From contig NZ_DFUE01000039.1 in assembly GCF_002379585.1 (NCBI RefSeq), forward strand, positions 61,178 through 125,177: a stretch of 64,000 bases of DNA. The letters are read 5' to 3'. Within the stretch, counting starts at the first letter, position 1; the number at the start of each line of letters is the position of its first letter. The notes under the pieces were generated by a model that did not search any database, had not been told where the DNA came from, and saw only the letters and a list, made by a program, of their open reading frames with translations. Below, piece by piece: positions 24,857 to 34,222 of the stretch. Made by a program: the position numbers and the translations under genes. This stretch comes from Pseudomonas sp. UBA4194 (GTDB lineage: Bacteria > Pseudomonadota > Gammaproteobacteria > Pseudomonadales > Pseudomonadaceae).

Positions 24857-27658
24857 ATGGGCGAACTGGCCAAAGAAATCCTCCCGGTCAATATCGAAGA
24901 CGAGCTGAGACAGTCCTACCTCGACTACGCAATGAGCGTAATCGTCGGTCGTGCACTGCCTGATGCGCGTGATGGCTTGAAGCCCGTGCATCGCCGCGTT
25001 CTGTTTGCGATGAGTGAACTGGGCAACGATTGGAACAAGCCTTACAAGAAATCCGCCCGTGTGGTCGGTGACGTCATCGGTAAGTATCACCCCCACGGTG
25101 ACACGGCCGTCTACGACACCATCGTACGGATGGCGCAGCCATTCTCGCTGCGCTACCTGCTGGTCGACGGCCAGGGCAACTTCGGTTCGGTGGACGGTGA
25201 CAACGCCGCGGCCATGCGATACACCGAAGTGCGCATGACCAAGCTGGCGCACGAGCTGCTGGCCGACCTGCACAAGGAAACCGTCGACTGGGTGCCCAAC
25301 TACGACGGCACCGAGCTGATCCCCGCGGTCATGCCGACCAAGATCCCCAACCTGCTGGTCAACGGCTCCAGCGGCATTGCCGTGGGCATGGCCACCAACA
25401 TTCCGCCACACAACCTGGGCGAAGTGCTGGACGGCTGCCTGGCCGTGATCGACAACCCGGACGTCACCATCGATGAGCTGATGCAGTTCATCCCTGGCCC
25501 GGACTTCCCGACCGCCGCCATCATCAACGGCCGCCAGGGCATCATCGAGGCTTACCGCACCGGCCGCGGCCGCATCTACATGCGTGCCCGCTCCCACGTC
25601 GAAGACATCGACAAGGTCGGTGGTCGCCAGCAGATCGTGGTCACCGAACTGCCGTACCAGTTGAACAAGGCGCGCCTGATCGAGAAGATCGCCGAGCTGG
25701 TCAAAGAGAAGAAGCTGGAAGGTATCTCCGAACTGCGCGACGAATCCGACAAGGACGGCATGCGCATCGTCATCGAACTGCGCCGCGGTGAAGTGCCGGA
25801 GGTGATTCTCAACAACCTCTACGCGCAAACCCAGCTGCAGGCCGTGTTCGGCATCAACATCGTCGCGCTGATCGACAACCGCCCGCGCATCCTCAACCTC
25901 AAGGATCTGCTCGAAGCCTTCGTTCGCCACCGTCGCGAAGTGGTCACTCGGCGTACCGTGTTCGAGTTGCGCAAGGCCCGCGAGCGCGGCCATATCCTTG
26001 AGGGCCAGGCCGTTGCCCTGTCCAACATCGATCCGGTCATCGCCCTGATCAAGGCCTCGCCGACACCGTCGGAAGCCAAGGAAGCTCTGATCAGCACCCC
26101 GTGGGAATCCAGTGCCGTGGTGGCCATGGTCGAGCGCGCCGGCGCCGAATCGTCGCGCCCCGAGAACCTGGACCCGCAATACGGTCTGCGCGACGGCAAG
26201 TATTTCCTCTCGCCGGAACAGGCCCAGGCGATCCTCGAGTTGCGTCTGCACCGCCTGACGGGTCTGGAGCATGAGAAGCTTCTGGCCGAGTACCAGGAGA
26301 TTCTCAACCAGATCGGCGAGCTGATCCGCATCCTCAACAGCGCCGAGCGCCTGATGGAAGTGATCCGCGAAGAGCTCGAGCTGATCCGCGCCGAATACGG
26401 CGACGTGCGTCGCACCGAGATCCTCGATTCGCGCCTCGACCTGACCCTGGGTGACATGATCCCGGAAGAAGAACGCGTGGTGACCATCTCCCACAGCGGT
26501 TACGCCAAGACCCAACCCCTGTCCTCCTACCAGGCCCAGCGCCGTGGCGGCAAGGGCAAGTCGGCCACCGGAGTCAAGGACGAGGACTACATCTCGCACC
26601 TGCTGGTCGCCAACAGTCACGCCACCCTGCTGCTGTTCTCCAGCAAGGGCAAGGTGTACTGGCTCAAGACCTACGAAATTCCCGAAGCGTCACGCGCCGC
26701 CCGTGGTCGGCCGCTGGTCAACCTGCTGCCGTTGGACGATGGCGAGTACATCACCACCATGCTGCAGATCGACCTGGAAGCCTTGCAGGCCAGTGCCGGT
26801 GCCGACGAAGATCTGGACGACGCCGATGACGCCGTGCTCGAAGGCGAGATCGTCGAGCCGGAGGAGGTCGTCGAGGCCGCCGAAAGCGAAGACGGCGACA
26901 CCGCCGAACTGGTGGCAGAGCCTACCGGCGCCTACATTTTCATGGCGACCGCCTTCGGTACGGTCAAGAAAACACCGTTGGCCCAGTTCGCTCGCCCACG
27001 CTCCAGTGGGCTGATCGCACTGAAGCTCAAGGAAGGCGACACCCTGATCGCTGCGGCCATCACCGACGGCGCCAAGGAAGTCATGCTGTTCTCCGACGCC
27101 GGCAAGGTGATTCGCTTCGCCGAGAGCGTCGTGCGCCAGATGGGCCGCGGCGCCCGTGGTATCCGCGGCATGCGCCTGGGCAAGGGCCAGCAGTTGATCT
27201 CCATGCTGATCCCGGAGTCCGGCGCGCAGATCCTCACCGCTTCGGAGCGCGGCTTCGGCAAGCGCACACCGCTGAGCAAGTTCCCACGTCGCGGCCGTGG
27301 CGGTCAGGGCGTGATCGCCATGGTCACCAAGGAGCGCAACGGCAAGCTGATCGGCGCGATCCAGTCCCAGGAAGGCGAAGAGATCATGCTGATCTCCGAC
27401 CAGGGCACTCTGGTACGCACCCGCGTCGGCGAAGTCTCCAGCCTGGGCCGAAATACCCAGGGCGTGACCTTGATCAAGCTGATCACCGACGAGAAGCTGG
27501 TAGGCCTGGAGCGTGTTCAGGAGCCTTCGGAAGTCGAGGGTGATGAGCTGGAAGAGGGCGTGATCGACGAGGCGGTCGAGGGTGTCGAGGCCGTCGACCC
27601 AGAGGTGGGCGAGGGTGATGCCCAGGCCGATGCTGTGGATGATGCGCCTGAAGAGTAA
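24857..27658 (+). CDS. gyrA: DNA gyrase subunit A
   Basis: GyrA is the DNA-breaking subunit of gyrase (A2B2), which introduces negative supercoils. The 933-residue protein has the winged-helix/tower breakage region with catalytic Tyr122 (AAMRYTEVR) and the quinolone-resistance region GDTAVYD, where residues 83 and 87 are the wild-type Thr and Asp. The GyrA box QRRGGKG near 558 defines the DNA-wrapping C-terminal pinwheel. Two acidic stretches, an insert of ~45 residues in the C-terminal domain (~645-690) and the tail, explain the length over E. coli's 875 and are usual in pseudomonads. Confidence 0.98.
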   Translation: MGELAKEILPVNIEDELRQSYLDYAMSVIVGRALPDARDGLKPVHRRVLFAMSELGNDWNKPYKKSARVVGDVIGKYHPHGDTAVYDTIVRMAQPFSLRYLLVDGQGNFGSVDGDNAAAMRYTEVRMTKLAHELLADLHKETVDWVPNYDGTELIPAVMPTKIPNLLVNGSSGIAVGMATNIPPHNLGEVLDGCLAVIDNPDVTIDELMQFIPGPDFPTAAIINGRQGIIEAYRTGRGRIYMRARSHVEDIDKVGGRQQIVVTELPYQLNKARLIEKIAELVKEKKLEGISELRDESDKDGMRIVIELRRGEVPEVILNNLYAQTQLQAVFGINIVALIDNRPRILNLKDLLEAFVRHRREVVTRRTVFELRKARERGHILEGQAVALSNIDPVIALIKASPTPSEAKEALISTPWESSAVVAMVERAGAESSRPENLDPQYGLRDGKYFLSPEQAQAILELRLHRLTGLEHEKLLAEYQEILNQIGELIRILNSAERLMEVIREELELIRAEYGDVRRTEILDSRLDLTLGDMIPEEERVVTISHSGYAKTQPLSSYQAQRRGGKGKSATGVKDEDYISHLLVANSHATLLLFSSKGKVYWLKTYEIPEASRAARGRPLVNLLPLDDGEYITTMLQIDLEALQASAGADEDLDDADDAVLEGEIVEPEEVVEAAESEDGDTAELVAEPTGAYIFMATAFGTVKKTPLAQFARPRSSGLIALKLKEGDTLIAAAITDGAKEVMLFSDAGKVIRFAESVVRQMGRGARGIRGMRLGKGQQLISMLIPESGAQILTASERGFGKRTPLSKFPRRGRGGQGVIAMVTKERNGKLIGAIQSQEGEEIMLISDQGTLVRTRVGEVSSLGRNTQGVTLIKLITDEKLVGLERVQEPSEVEGDELEEGVIDEAVEGVEAVDPEVGEGDAQADAVDDAPEE

Positions 27659-27689
27659 TCTGTAGGGCAGGCATATCGGCGGCGCAGCC

Positions 27690-27806
27690 ATCGCGGGCGG
27701 AGCCCGCTCCCACGGGGGGTATGCGGTGCATTTGGGAATCACTTGCTGCACAGGTGATTTTCGATGCTGCAGTCCACTGGGGGAGCGGGCTTTGCCCGCG
27801 ATGAGG
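27690..27806. repeat. REP-like inverted pair between gyrA and serC
   Basis: CCATCGCGGGCGGAGCCCGCTCCCACGG (27690-27717) and GGGGGAGCGGGCTTTGCCCGCGATGAGG (27779-27806) face each other about 60 bp apart. This is a complete BIME-like doublet, and the apparent N-terminal extension of serC reads through it. Confidence 0.8.
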
Positions 27807-27877
27807 CCGGCCTTCACGCCCCGCAGACCCGAGATACACTGGGCCCAGCCCCGAATTCAAGCAGAGCGAGAGTGGAT

Positions 27878-28963
27878 GTGAGCAATCGAGCCTTTAACTT
27901 CTGCGCAGGTCCCGCTGCGCTTCCCGAAGCAGTGTTGCAACGTGCCCAGGCGGAGATGCTGAACTGGCGCGGCAAGGGTCTTTCCGTCATGGAAATGAGC
28001 CACCGCAGCGACGAGTACACGGCCATCGCCGAGAAGGCCGAGCAGGATCTGCGCGATCTGCTCAACGTTCCGTCCAACTACAAGGTGCTGTTCCTGCAAG
28101 GCGGTGCCAGTCAGCAGTTCGCCGAAATCCCGCTGAACCTGCTGCCGGAAAACGGCACGGCGGACTACATCGAGACCGGTATCTGGTCCAAGAAGGCCAT
28201 CGAGGAAGCCCGCCGCTACGGCAACATCAACGTTGCTGCCAGCGCCAAGTCCTACGACTATCTGGCCATTCCCGGCCAGAACGAATGGAACCTGACGCCA
28301 GGGGCCGCCTACGTCCACTACGCCTCCAACGAAACCATCGGCGGCCTGGAGTTTGACTGGGTGCCTCAGACCGGCGATACCCCGCTGGTGGTCGATATGT
28401 CCTCGGACATCCTCTCGCGCCCCATCGACGTCTCGCAGTTCGGCCTGATCTACGCCGGCGCACAGAAGAACATCGGCCCCAGCGGCCTGGTGGTGGTGAT
28501 CGTGCGTGAAGACCTGCTGGGCAACGCCCGCAGTGCCTGCCCGACCATGCTCGACTACAAGGTCGCGGCGGACAACGGCTCCATGTACAACACCCCGGCG
28601 ACCTATTCCTGGTACCTCTCGGGCCTGGTGTTCGAGTGGCTCAAGGAGCAGGGTGGCGTCGATGCCATGGAGCAGCGCAACCGCGCCAAGAAAGACCGCC
28701 TGTACGGTTTCATCGACAGCAGCGCGTTCTACAGCAACCCGATCTCGGCCAACGCCCGCTCGTGGATGAACGTGCCGTTCCGCCTGGCTGACGAGCGTCT
28801 GGACAAGGCCTTCCTGGCCGGCGCCGATGCCCGCGGCCTGCTCAATCTCAAGGGTCACCGTTCGGTCGGTGGCATGCGCGCCTCCATCTACAACGCCCTG
28901 GGCCTCGACGCCATCGAAGCGCTGGTCAGCTACATGGCGGAGTTCGAAAAGGAAAACGGCTGA
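27878..28963 (+). CDS. serC: 3-phosphoserine/phosphohydroxythreonine transaminase SerC
   Basis: This PLP aminotransferase makes 3-phosphoserine for serine synthesis and also serves pyridoxal phosphate synthesis together with PdxB (at 4.5 kb). The 361 residues begin SNRAFNFCAGPAALP and carry FLQGGASQQFAEIP, VDMSSDILSRPID, the PLP lysine in GAQKNIGPSGL near residue 197, and HRSVGGMRASIYNA. The frame is open 38 codons upstream through REP sequence. The GTG at 27878 matches family start and length. It is the first gene of the serC-pheA-hisC-tyrA::aroA-cmk-rpsA run; pheA overlaps its stop by 1 bp. Confidence 0.95.
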   Translation: MSNRAFNFCAGPAALPEAVLQRAQAEMLNWRGKGLSVMEMSHRSDEYTAIAEKAEQDLRDLLNVPSNYKVLFLQGGASQQFAEIPLNLLPENGTADYIETGIWSKKAIEEARRYGNINVAASAKSYDYLAIPGQNEWNLTPGAAYVHYASNETIGGLEFDWVPQTGDTPLVVDMSSDILSRPIDVSQFGLIYAGAQKNIGPSGLVVVIVREDLLGNARSACPTMLDYKVAADNGSMYNTPATYSWYLSGLVFEWLKEQGGVDAMEQRNRAKKDRLYGFIDSSAFYSNPISANARSWMNVPFRLADERLDKAFLAGADARGLLNLKGHRSVGGMRASIYNALGLDAIEALVSYMAEFEKENG

Positions 28964-30057
28964 TGTCCGAGCATGAACTCAAGGCCCTGCGGGTCCGTAT
29001 CGACAGCCTCGACGAGAAGATCCTCGAGCTGATCAGTGACCGTGCCCGCTGCGCCGAAGAAGTGGCCCGCGTCAAGATGGCTGCCCTGGCCGAGGGCGAA
29101 GTGCCGGTGTTCTATCGCCCCGAGCGTGAAGCCCAGGTGCTCAAACGGGTGATGCAGCGCAACAAGGGGCCGTTGAGCAACGAGGAGATGGCGCGTCTGT
29201 TCCGTGAGGTGATGTCGTCTTGCCTGGCGTTGGAGAACCCACTGAAAGTTGCTTACCTGGGGCCTGAAGGGACCTTCACCCAGGCTGCAGCCATGAAGCA
29301 TTTCGGCCACGCAGTGATCAGCAAGCCGATGGCGGCCATCGATGAGGTGTTCCGCGAAGTGGTCGCCGGAGCGGTGAACTTTGGCGTGGTCCCGGTGGAA
29401 AACTCCACCGAGGGCGCGGTCAACCACACCCTCGACAGCTTCCTGGAACACGACATGGTGATCTGTGGTGAGGTCGAACTGCGTATCCACCACCATTTGC
29501 TGATCGGCGACAACACCAAGACCGACAGCATCAGCCGTATCTATTCCCATGCCCAGTCGCTGGCCCAGTGCCGCAAATGGCTGGACGCCCATTACCCCAA
29601 TGTCGAACGCGTCGCGGTATCCAGCAATGCCGAAGCGGCCAAGCGCGTCAAGGGCGAGTGGAACTCGGCGGCTATTGCCGGCGACATGGCCGCAGGGCTC
29701 TACGGCCTGGAGCGCCTGGCAGAGAAAATCGAGGATCGGCCAGACAACGCCACGCGTTTTCTGATCATCGGTAATCAGGAAGTCCCTCCCACTGGCGACG
29801 ACAAGACCTCGATCATTGTCTCCATGAGCAACCGTCCGGGTGCGCTGCATGAGCTGCTGGTGCCGTTCCACGACAACGGTATCGACCTGACTCGCATCGA
29901 AACGCGGCCTTCGCGCAGCGGCAAGTGGACCTACGTGTTCTTCATCGACTTCGTGGGTCACCACCGTGATCCGCTGATCAAGGGCGTGCTGGAAAAAATC
30001 AGCCAGGAAGCGGTAGCACTCAAGGTGCTGGGCTCCTACCCCAAAGCAGTTCTTTAA
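28963..30057 (+). CDS. pheA: Bifunctional chorismate mutase/prephenate dehydratase (P-protein)
   Basis: PheA converts chorismate to prephenate and on to phenylpyruvate for phenylalanine synthesis. The 364 residues comprise an AroQ chorismate mutase (~1-95, LRVRIDSLDEKILELI), a dehydratase domain (~96-275, AYLGPEGTFTQAA, VVPVENSTEGAVNHTLD, DNATRFLIIG) and a C-terminal ACT regulatory domain (~285-364) with GALHELL and IETRPSRSGKW, the usual site of feedback inhibition by phenylalanine. The start overlaps the serC stop (TGATG), so it is coupled. Confidence 0.97.
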   Translation: MSEHELKALRVRIDSLDEKILELISDRARCAEEVARVKMAALAEGEVPVFYRPEREAQVLKRVMQRNKGPLSNEEMARLFREVMSSCLALENPLKVAYLGPEGTFTQAAAMKHFGHAVISKPMAAIDEVFREVVAGAVNFGVVPVENSTEGAVNHTLDSFLEHDMVICGEVELRIHHHLLIGDNTKTDSISRIYSHAQSLAQCRKWLDAHYPNVERVAVSSNAEAAKRVKGEWNSAAIAGDMAAGLYGLERLAEKIEDRPDNATRFLIIGNQEVPPTGDDKTSIIVSMSNRPGALHELLVPFHDNGIDLTRIETRPSRSGKWTYVFFIDFVGHHRDPLIKGVLEKISQEAVALKVLGSYPKAVL

Positions 30058-30072
30058 GAAGGGTTTGCACGC

Positions 30073-31182
30073 ATGACTGATTTCCTTGCCCTGGCCCAGA
30101 CCGGCGTTCAGCAACTTTCCGCGTACGTCCCCGGCAAGCCGGTGGATGAACTGGCCCGCGAGCTGAACCTGGATCCGGCCAATATCATCAAGCTGGCCAG
30201 TAACGAAAACCCACTGGGCGCCAGCCCGAAAAGCCTGGCGGCGATCCAGAAAGAACTCGCCGAGCTGACCCGTTACCCCGATGGCAACGGTTTCAACCTC
30301 AAGACGTTGCTGGCCCGGCAGTGTCGGGTAGAGCTTTCCCAGGTCACCCTGGGCAATGGCTCCAACGATATTCTGGAGCTGGTAGCAAGGGCTTACCTGG
30401 CGCCTGGCCTGAATGCGGTCTTCAGTGAGCACGCCTTTGCGGTCTATCCGCTGGTGGTCCAGGCAGTCAATGCCGGCGCACGGGTGATTCCGGCGAAGGA
30501 CTGGGGTCATGATCTGCCGGCCATGCTGGCGGCCATCGACGACAAGACTCGCGTGGTGTTCATCGCCAACCCCAACAACCCCACGGGTACCTGGTTCGGT
30601 CCACAGGCCCTGGAGGAGTTCCTCAAGGCAGTGCCGGAGAGCGTCCTGGTCGTGCTCGACGAGGCGTACATCGAATACGCCAGCGGTGGCGAGCTGCCTG
30701 ACGGCCTGGACTACCTGGCCGATTACCCGAACCTGCTGGTCTCGCGCACCTTTTCCAAGGCCTATGGCCTGGCGGCGTTGCGTGTCGGTTACGCGTTGTC
30801 GTCCCCCGTGGTGGCCGACGTGCTCAATCGGGTACGCCAGCCGTTCAACGTCAACAGCCTGGCCCTGGCCGCCGCGTGTGCTGCGCTTGGCGATACCGAT
30901 TACCTGGCGCGTAGCCGTGAACTGAACACGGCGGGTATGCAGCAACTGGAGAATGGTTTTCGCGATCTGGGCCTGGAATGGATACCCTCCAAGGGCAATT
31001 TCATCGCTGTCGACGTCGGGCGCGAAGCGGGCCCGGTCTTCCAGGGCCTGCTGCGCGAAGGCGTGATCGTGCGTCCAGTGGCCGGGTACGGCATGCCCAA
31101 CCACTTGCGGGTGACCATCGGGTTGCCGCGTGAAAACAGTCGCTTCCTCGATGCGTTGCGAGCGGTGCTGGCACGTGGGTGA
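30073..31182 (+). CDS. hisC: Histidinol-phosphate aminotransferase HisC (aromatic-operon type)
   Basis: This 369-residue class I/II PLP aminotransferase has SNENPLGASPKSL, NGSNDILELVARAYL, NPNNPTGTWFG, DEAYIEYA and the PLP lysine in SRTFSKAYGLAALRVGY near residue 229. In pseudomonads this gene lies between pheA and tyrA-aroA and is thought to serve both histidine and aromatic amino-acid transamination. AAGGG precedes the ATG, 15 bp after pheA. The fused tyrA-aroA gene starts inside its last codons. Confidence 0.95.
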   Translation: MTDFLALAQTGVQQLSAYVPGKPVDELARELNLDPANIIKLASNENPLGASPKSLAAIQKELAELTRYPDGNGFNLKTLLARQCRVELSQVTLGNGSNDILELVARAYLAPGLNAVFSEHAFAVYPLVVQAVNAGARVIPAKDWGHDLPAMLAAIDDKTRVVFIANPNNPTGTWFGPQALEEFLKAVPESVLVVLDEAYIEYASGGELPDGLDYLADYPNLLVSRTFSKAYGLAALRVGYALSSPVVADVLNRVRQPFNVNSLALAAACAALGDTDYLARSRELNTAGMQQLENGFRDLGLEWIPSKGNFIAVDVGREAGPVFQGLLREGVIVRPVAGYGMPNHLRVTIGLPRENSRFLDALRAVLARG

Positions 31183-33436
31183 ATTCACGCAATTGCAATC
31201 CGCCGAGGCTAAGATCGGCCGCCTGGTGGTCGTCGGTCTGGGCTTGATCGGCGGGTCGTTTGCCAAGGGCCTCAAGCAAAGCGGTCTGTGCTCGGAAGTG
31301 GTCGGTGTGGATCTGGACGCGCAATCCCGGCTGCGCGCCGTGGAGCTGGGCGTGGTCGACCGCAGCGAGGCAGATCTGGCCCGCGCCTGCGTCGGGGCTG
31401 ACGTGATTCAGTTGGCGGTGCCGATCCTGGGCATGGAGAAGGTCCTGGCCGCGCTGGCCAGGCTGGATCTTGGTCGGGCGGTGATCACCGATGTCGGCAG
31501 CGCCAAGGGCAATGTGGTCCGCGCCTTCCGCCAGGCATTTGCCGGCGACCTGACGCGCTTTGTACCCGGCCATCCGATTGCCGGTTCCGAGCAGAGCGGG
31601 GTGGAAGCTTCCAACCCCGATCTGTTCAAGCGGCACAAGGTGATCCTGACGCCATTGCCGGAGACCGACCCGCGCGCGTTGCAGCAGGTCGATGCGCTGT
31701 GGCGTGCGCTGGGCGCGGATGTCGAGCACATGGAAGTCGACCGCCACGACGAAGTGCTGGCCGCGACCAGCCATCTGCCGCACCTGCTGGCCTTCGGTTT
31801 GGTCGATTCGTTGGCCAAGCGCAGTGAAAATCTGGAGATCTTCCGTTACGCTGCTGGCGGTTTCCGCGATTTCACAAGGATCGCAGGCAGTGACCCGGTC
31901 ATGTGGCACGACATCTTCCTCGCCAACCGCGAGGCCGTCCTGCGCACACTCGATACATATCGCAGCGATCTCGACGCCTTGCGCGACGCGGTCGATGCAG
32001 GGGACGGGCACCAATTGCTGGGCGTGTTCACACGCGCTCGGGTGGCCCGCGAGCATTTCAGTAAAATCCTGGCCCGTCGGGCCTATGTGGACGCTATGAA
32101 TTCCAACGACGACCTGATTTTCCTGGGTAAACCCGGCGGCAGCCTCTCTGGCCGTATTCGCGTACCGGGTGACAAATCCATTTCCCATCGCTCGATCATG
32201 CTCGGCTCCCTGGCTGAGGGCACCACCGAGGTCGAAGGCTTTCTGGAAGGCGAGGACGCGTTGGCGACCTTGCAGGCCTTCCGCGACATGGGCGTAGTCA
32301 TCGAGGGTCCGAACCAGGGCCGCGTGACCATCCATGGTGTCGGCCTGCATGGCCTCAAGCCGCCGCCGGGCCCGATCTATCTGGGCAACTCCGGCACCTC
32401 GATGCGCCTGCTGTCCGGTATTCTCGCGGCGCAGAGCTTCGACACCACCCTGACGGGCGATGCGTCGCTGTCCAAGCGTCCGATGAACCGCGTGGCCAAT
32501 CCTCTGCGGGAAATGGGCGCCGTCATCGAAACGGCCGCCGAAGGCCGTCCGCCCATGGTGATCCGTGGGGGGCACAAGCTCAAGGCTCTGAACTACACGC
32601 TGCCGATGGCTTCGGCGCAGGTCAAATCGTGCCTGTTGCTGGCGGGCCTGTGGGCTGAAGGCAAGACCACCACCACTGAACCGGCTCCGACCCGCGACCA
32701 CACCGAGCGCATGCTGCGCGGGTTTGGCTACCCGGTGGAAGTGAATGGGCCGCAGGCTTCGGTGGAGTCCGGCCACAAGCTGACCGCGACCCATATCGAA
32801 GTGCCGGGGGACATTTCCTCCTCGGCGTTCTTCCTGGTCGCGGCCTCCATCGCCGAAGGTTCTGACCTGACGCTGGAACACGTGGGTATCAACCCCACGC
32901 GTACCGGCGTGATCGACATCCTGCGCCTGATGGGTGCCGACATCACGCTGGAGAATCAGCGTGAGGTGGGCGGCGAGCCCGTGGCCGACCTGCACGTGCG
33001 TGCGGCCAGCCTCAAAGGGATCGAGATCCCCGAAGAACTGGTCCCACTGGCCATCGACGAGTTTCCTGTGTTGTTCGTGGCGGCCGCCTGCGCCGAAGGG
33101 CGTACCGTGCTGCGCGGCGCCGAGGAACTGCGGGTCAAGGAGTCCGACCGCATCCAGGTGATGGCCGATGGCTTGCTGGCATTGGGCGTGAAGTGCGAAC
33201 CCACCCCCGACGGCATCATCATCGACGGTGTCGGCGCGGGCGTGCCGGCCATGGGTGGCGGCGAAGTCCACGGCCATGGCGACCATCGCATCGCCATGGC
33301 ATTCAGTGTGGCCTCCCTGCGCGCGAGCGCGCCGATCCGCATCCATGACTGCGCCAACGTCGCCACCTCGTTCCCCAACTTCCTGGGCCTGTGTGCCCAG
33401 GTGGGCATCAACGTGGCCGAAGAGGGCAAGTCGTGA
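31175..33436 (+). CDS. Fused prephenate/arogenate dehydrogenase and EPSP synthase (TyrA-AroA)
   Basis: One polypeptide of about 753 residues joins two shikimate-pathway enzymes. The N-terminal ~300 residues are a TyrA dehydrogenase (NAD-binding VVVGLGLIGGSFAKGL, DVGSAKGNV, PGHPIAGSEQSG, ATSHLPHLLAF). From about residue 308 follows AroA (PGDKSISHRSIMLGSLAEG, NSGTSMRLLSG, TRDHTERML, DEFPVLFVAAA, GHGDHRIAMAFSVA). Such fusion is known in pseudomonads. The start is uncertain: GTG 31175 overlaps hisC by 8 bp, and TTG 31193 (747 residues) is also possible. The ORF's first ATG at 31130 would overlap hisC by 53 bp. Confidence 0.93.
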   Translation: MGEFTQLQSAEAKIGRLVVVGLGLIGGSFAKGLKQSGLCSEVVGVDLDAQSRLRAVELGVVDRSEADLARACVGADVIQLAVPILGMEKVLAALARLDLGRAVITDVGSAKGNVVRAFRQAFAGDLTRFVPGHPIAGSEQSGVEASNPDLFKRHKVILTPLPETDPRALQQVDALWRALGADVEHMEVDRHDEVLAATSHLPHLLAFGLVDSLAKRSENLEIFRYAAGGFRDFTRIAGSDPVMWHDIFLANREAVLRTLDTYRSDLDALRDAVDAGDGHQLLGVFTRARVAREHFSKILARRAYVDAMNSNDDLIFLGKPGGSLSGRIRVPGDKSISHRSIMLGSLAEGTTEVEGFLEGEDALATLQAFRDMGVVIEGPNQGRVTIHGVGLHGLKPPPGPIYLGNSGTSMRLLSGILAAQSFDTTLTGDASLSKRPMNRVANPLREMGAVIETAAEGRPPMVIRGGHKLKALNYTLPMASAQVKSCLLLAGLWAEGKTTTTEPAPTRDHTERMLRGFGYPVEVNGPQASVESGHKLTATHIEVPGDISSSAFFLVAASIAEGSDLTLEHVGINPTRTGVIDILRLMGADITLENQREVGGEPVADLHVRAASLKGIEIPEELVPLAIDEFPVLFVAAACAEGRTVLRGAEELRVKESDRIQVMADGLLALGVKCEPTPDGIIIDGVGAGVPAMGGGEVHGHGDHRIAMAFSVASLRASAPIRIHDCANVATSFPNFLGLCAQVGINVAEEGKS

Positions 33437-34101
33437 ACGTGGCGCCGGTGATCACCATCGACGGCCCCAGCGGTTCGGGCAAGGGCACCATCGCCGGTAT
33501 CCTGGCCAAGCGCCTGGGCTGGAATCTGCTCGACTCGGGCGCACTCTATCGCCTGTTGGCCTATGCGGCGCAGAATCACGGCGTGCAGTGGAGCAACGAA
33601 GCGTCGCTGATGGTGATGGCTGCGCACCTGGACGTGCAGTTCATCGGCGAGAAGATCATTCTGGAAGGCGAAGACGTCAGCAAAGACATTCGCAACGAGC
33701 AGATCGGTGCCGGCGCCTCACAGGTCGCTGCGCTGCCAGCCGTGCGCGACGCTTTGCTGCAGCGTCAGCGGGCGTTCCAGGAAGCACCCGGGCTGGTGGC
33801 CGACGGTCGCGACATGGGCACCGTGGTGTTTACCGAGGCGCCCCTGAAAATTTTCCTGACCGCCAGCGCCGAGGAACGGGCGCGGCGACGTTACTTGCAG
33901 TTGAAGGCTGCGGGCAACGATGTTAGTCTGTCGAGTCTGCTAGATGAGATACGTGCACGCGATGAGCGTGATACCCAGCGCGCAGTAGCCCCGCTCAAGC
34001 CGGCGGCCGATGCGATACAGCTGGATTCCACCGAATTGTCCATCGAGCAGGTGTTGGAACGCATCATGAGCGAGATCGCGCTTCGCGATATCGCCGGGTG
34101 A
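33433..34101 (+). CDS. cmk: (d)CMP kinase
   Basis: Cytidylate kinase phosphorylates CMP and dCMP with ATP. The 222-residue protein has the P-loop GPSGSGKGT (residues 11-19), LDSGALYRLLAY, the CMP-binding insert, VADGRDMGTVVF and the lid RARRRYLQLK. The GTG at 33433 overlaps the aroA stop (GTGA) with GAGGG 7 nt upstream. An ORF start at 33391 inside aroA is rejected. The cmk-rpsA order is conserved in gammaproteobacteria. Confidence 0.96.
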   Translation: MNVAPVITIDGPSGSGKGTIAGILAKRLGWNLLDSGALYRLLAYAAQNHGVQWSNEASLMVMAAHLDVQFIGEKIILEGEDVSKDIRNEQIGAGASQVAALPAVRDALLQRQRAFQEAPGLVADGRDMGTVVFTEAPLKIFLTASAEERARRRYLQLKAAGNDVSLSSLLDEIRARDERDTQRAVAPLKPAADAIQLDSTELSIEQVLERIMSEIALRDIAG

Positions 34102-34222
34102 CGAAGAAGCCATACGGGAACCCAGTCAACATCCCGGTGGCTTTCTTTTACTTGAACGAAACCCACGTTGTCTGGAGCGTGGCTGATGGGCGTATGTTTC
34201 GCCCAAATCTACAGGAATTAAA

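Noticed and set aside
24830..26620. 596-residue minus-strand ORF
   Set aside because: Antisense of gyrA, which is certain; low-complexity Asp/Val/Gln/His composition.
28930..33346. Two 781-residue minus-strand ORFs
   Set aside because: Antisense of pheA, hisC and tyrA-aroA, all of which are clear genes.
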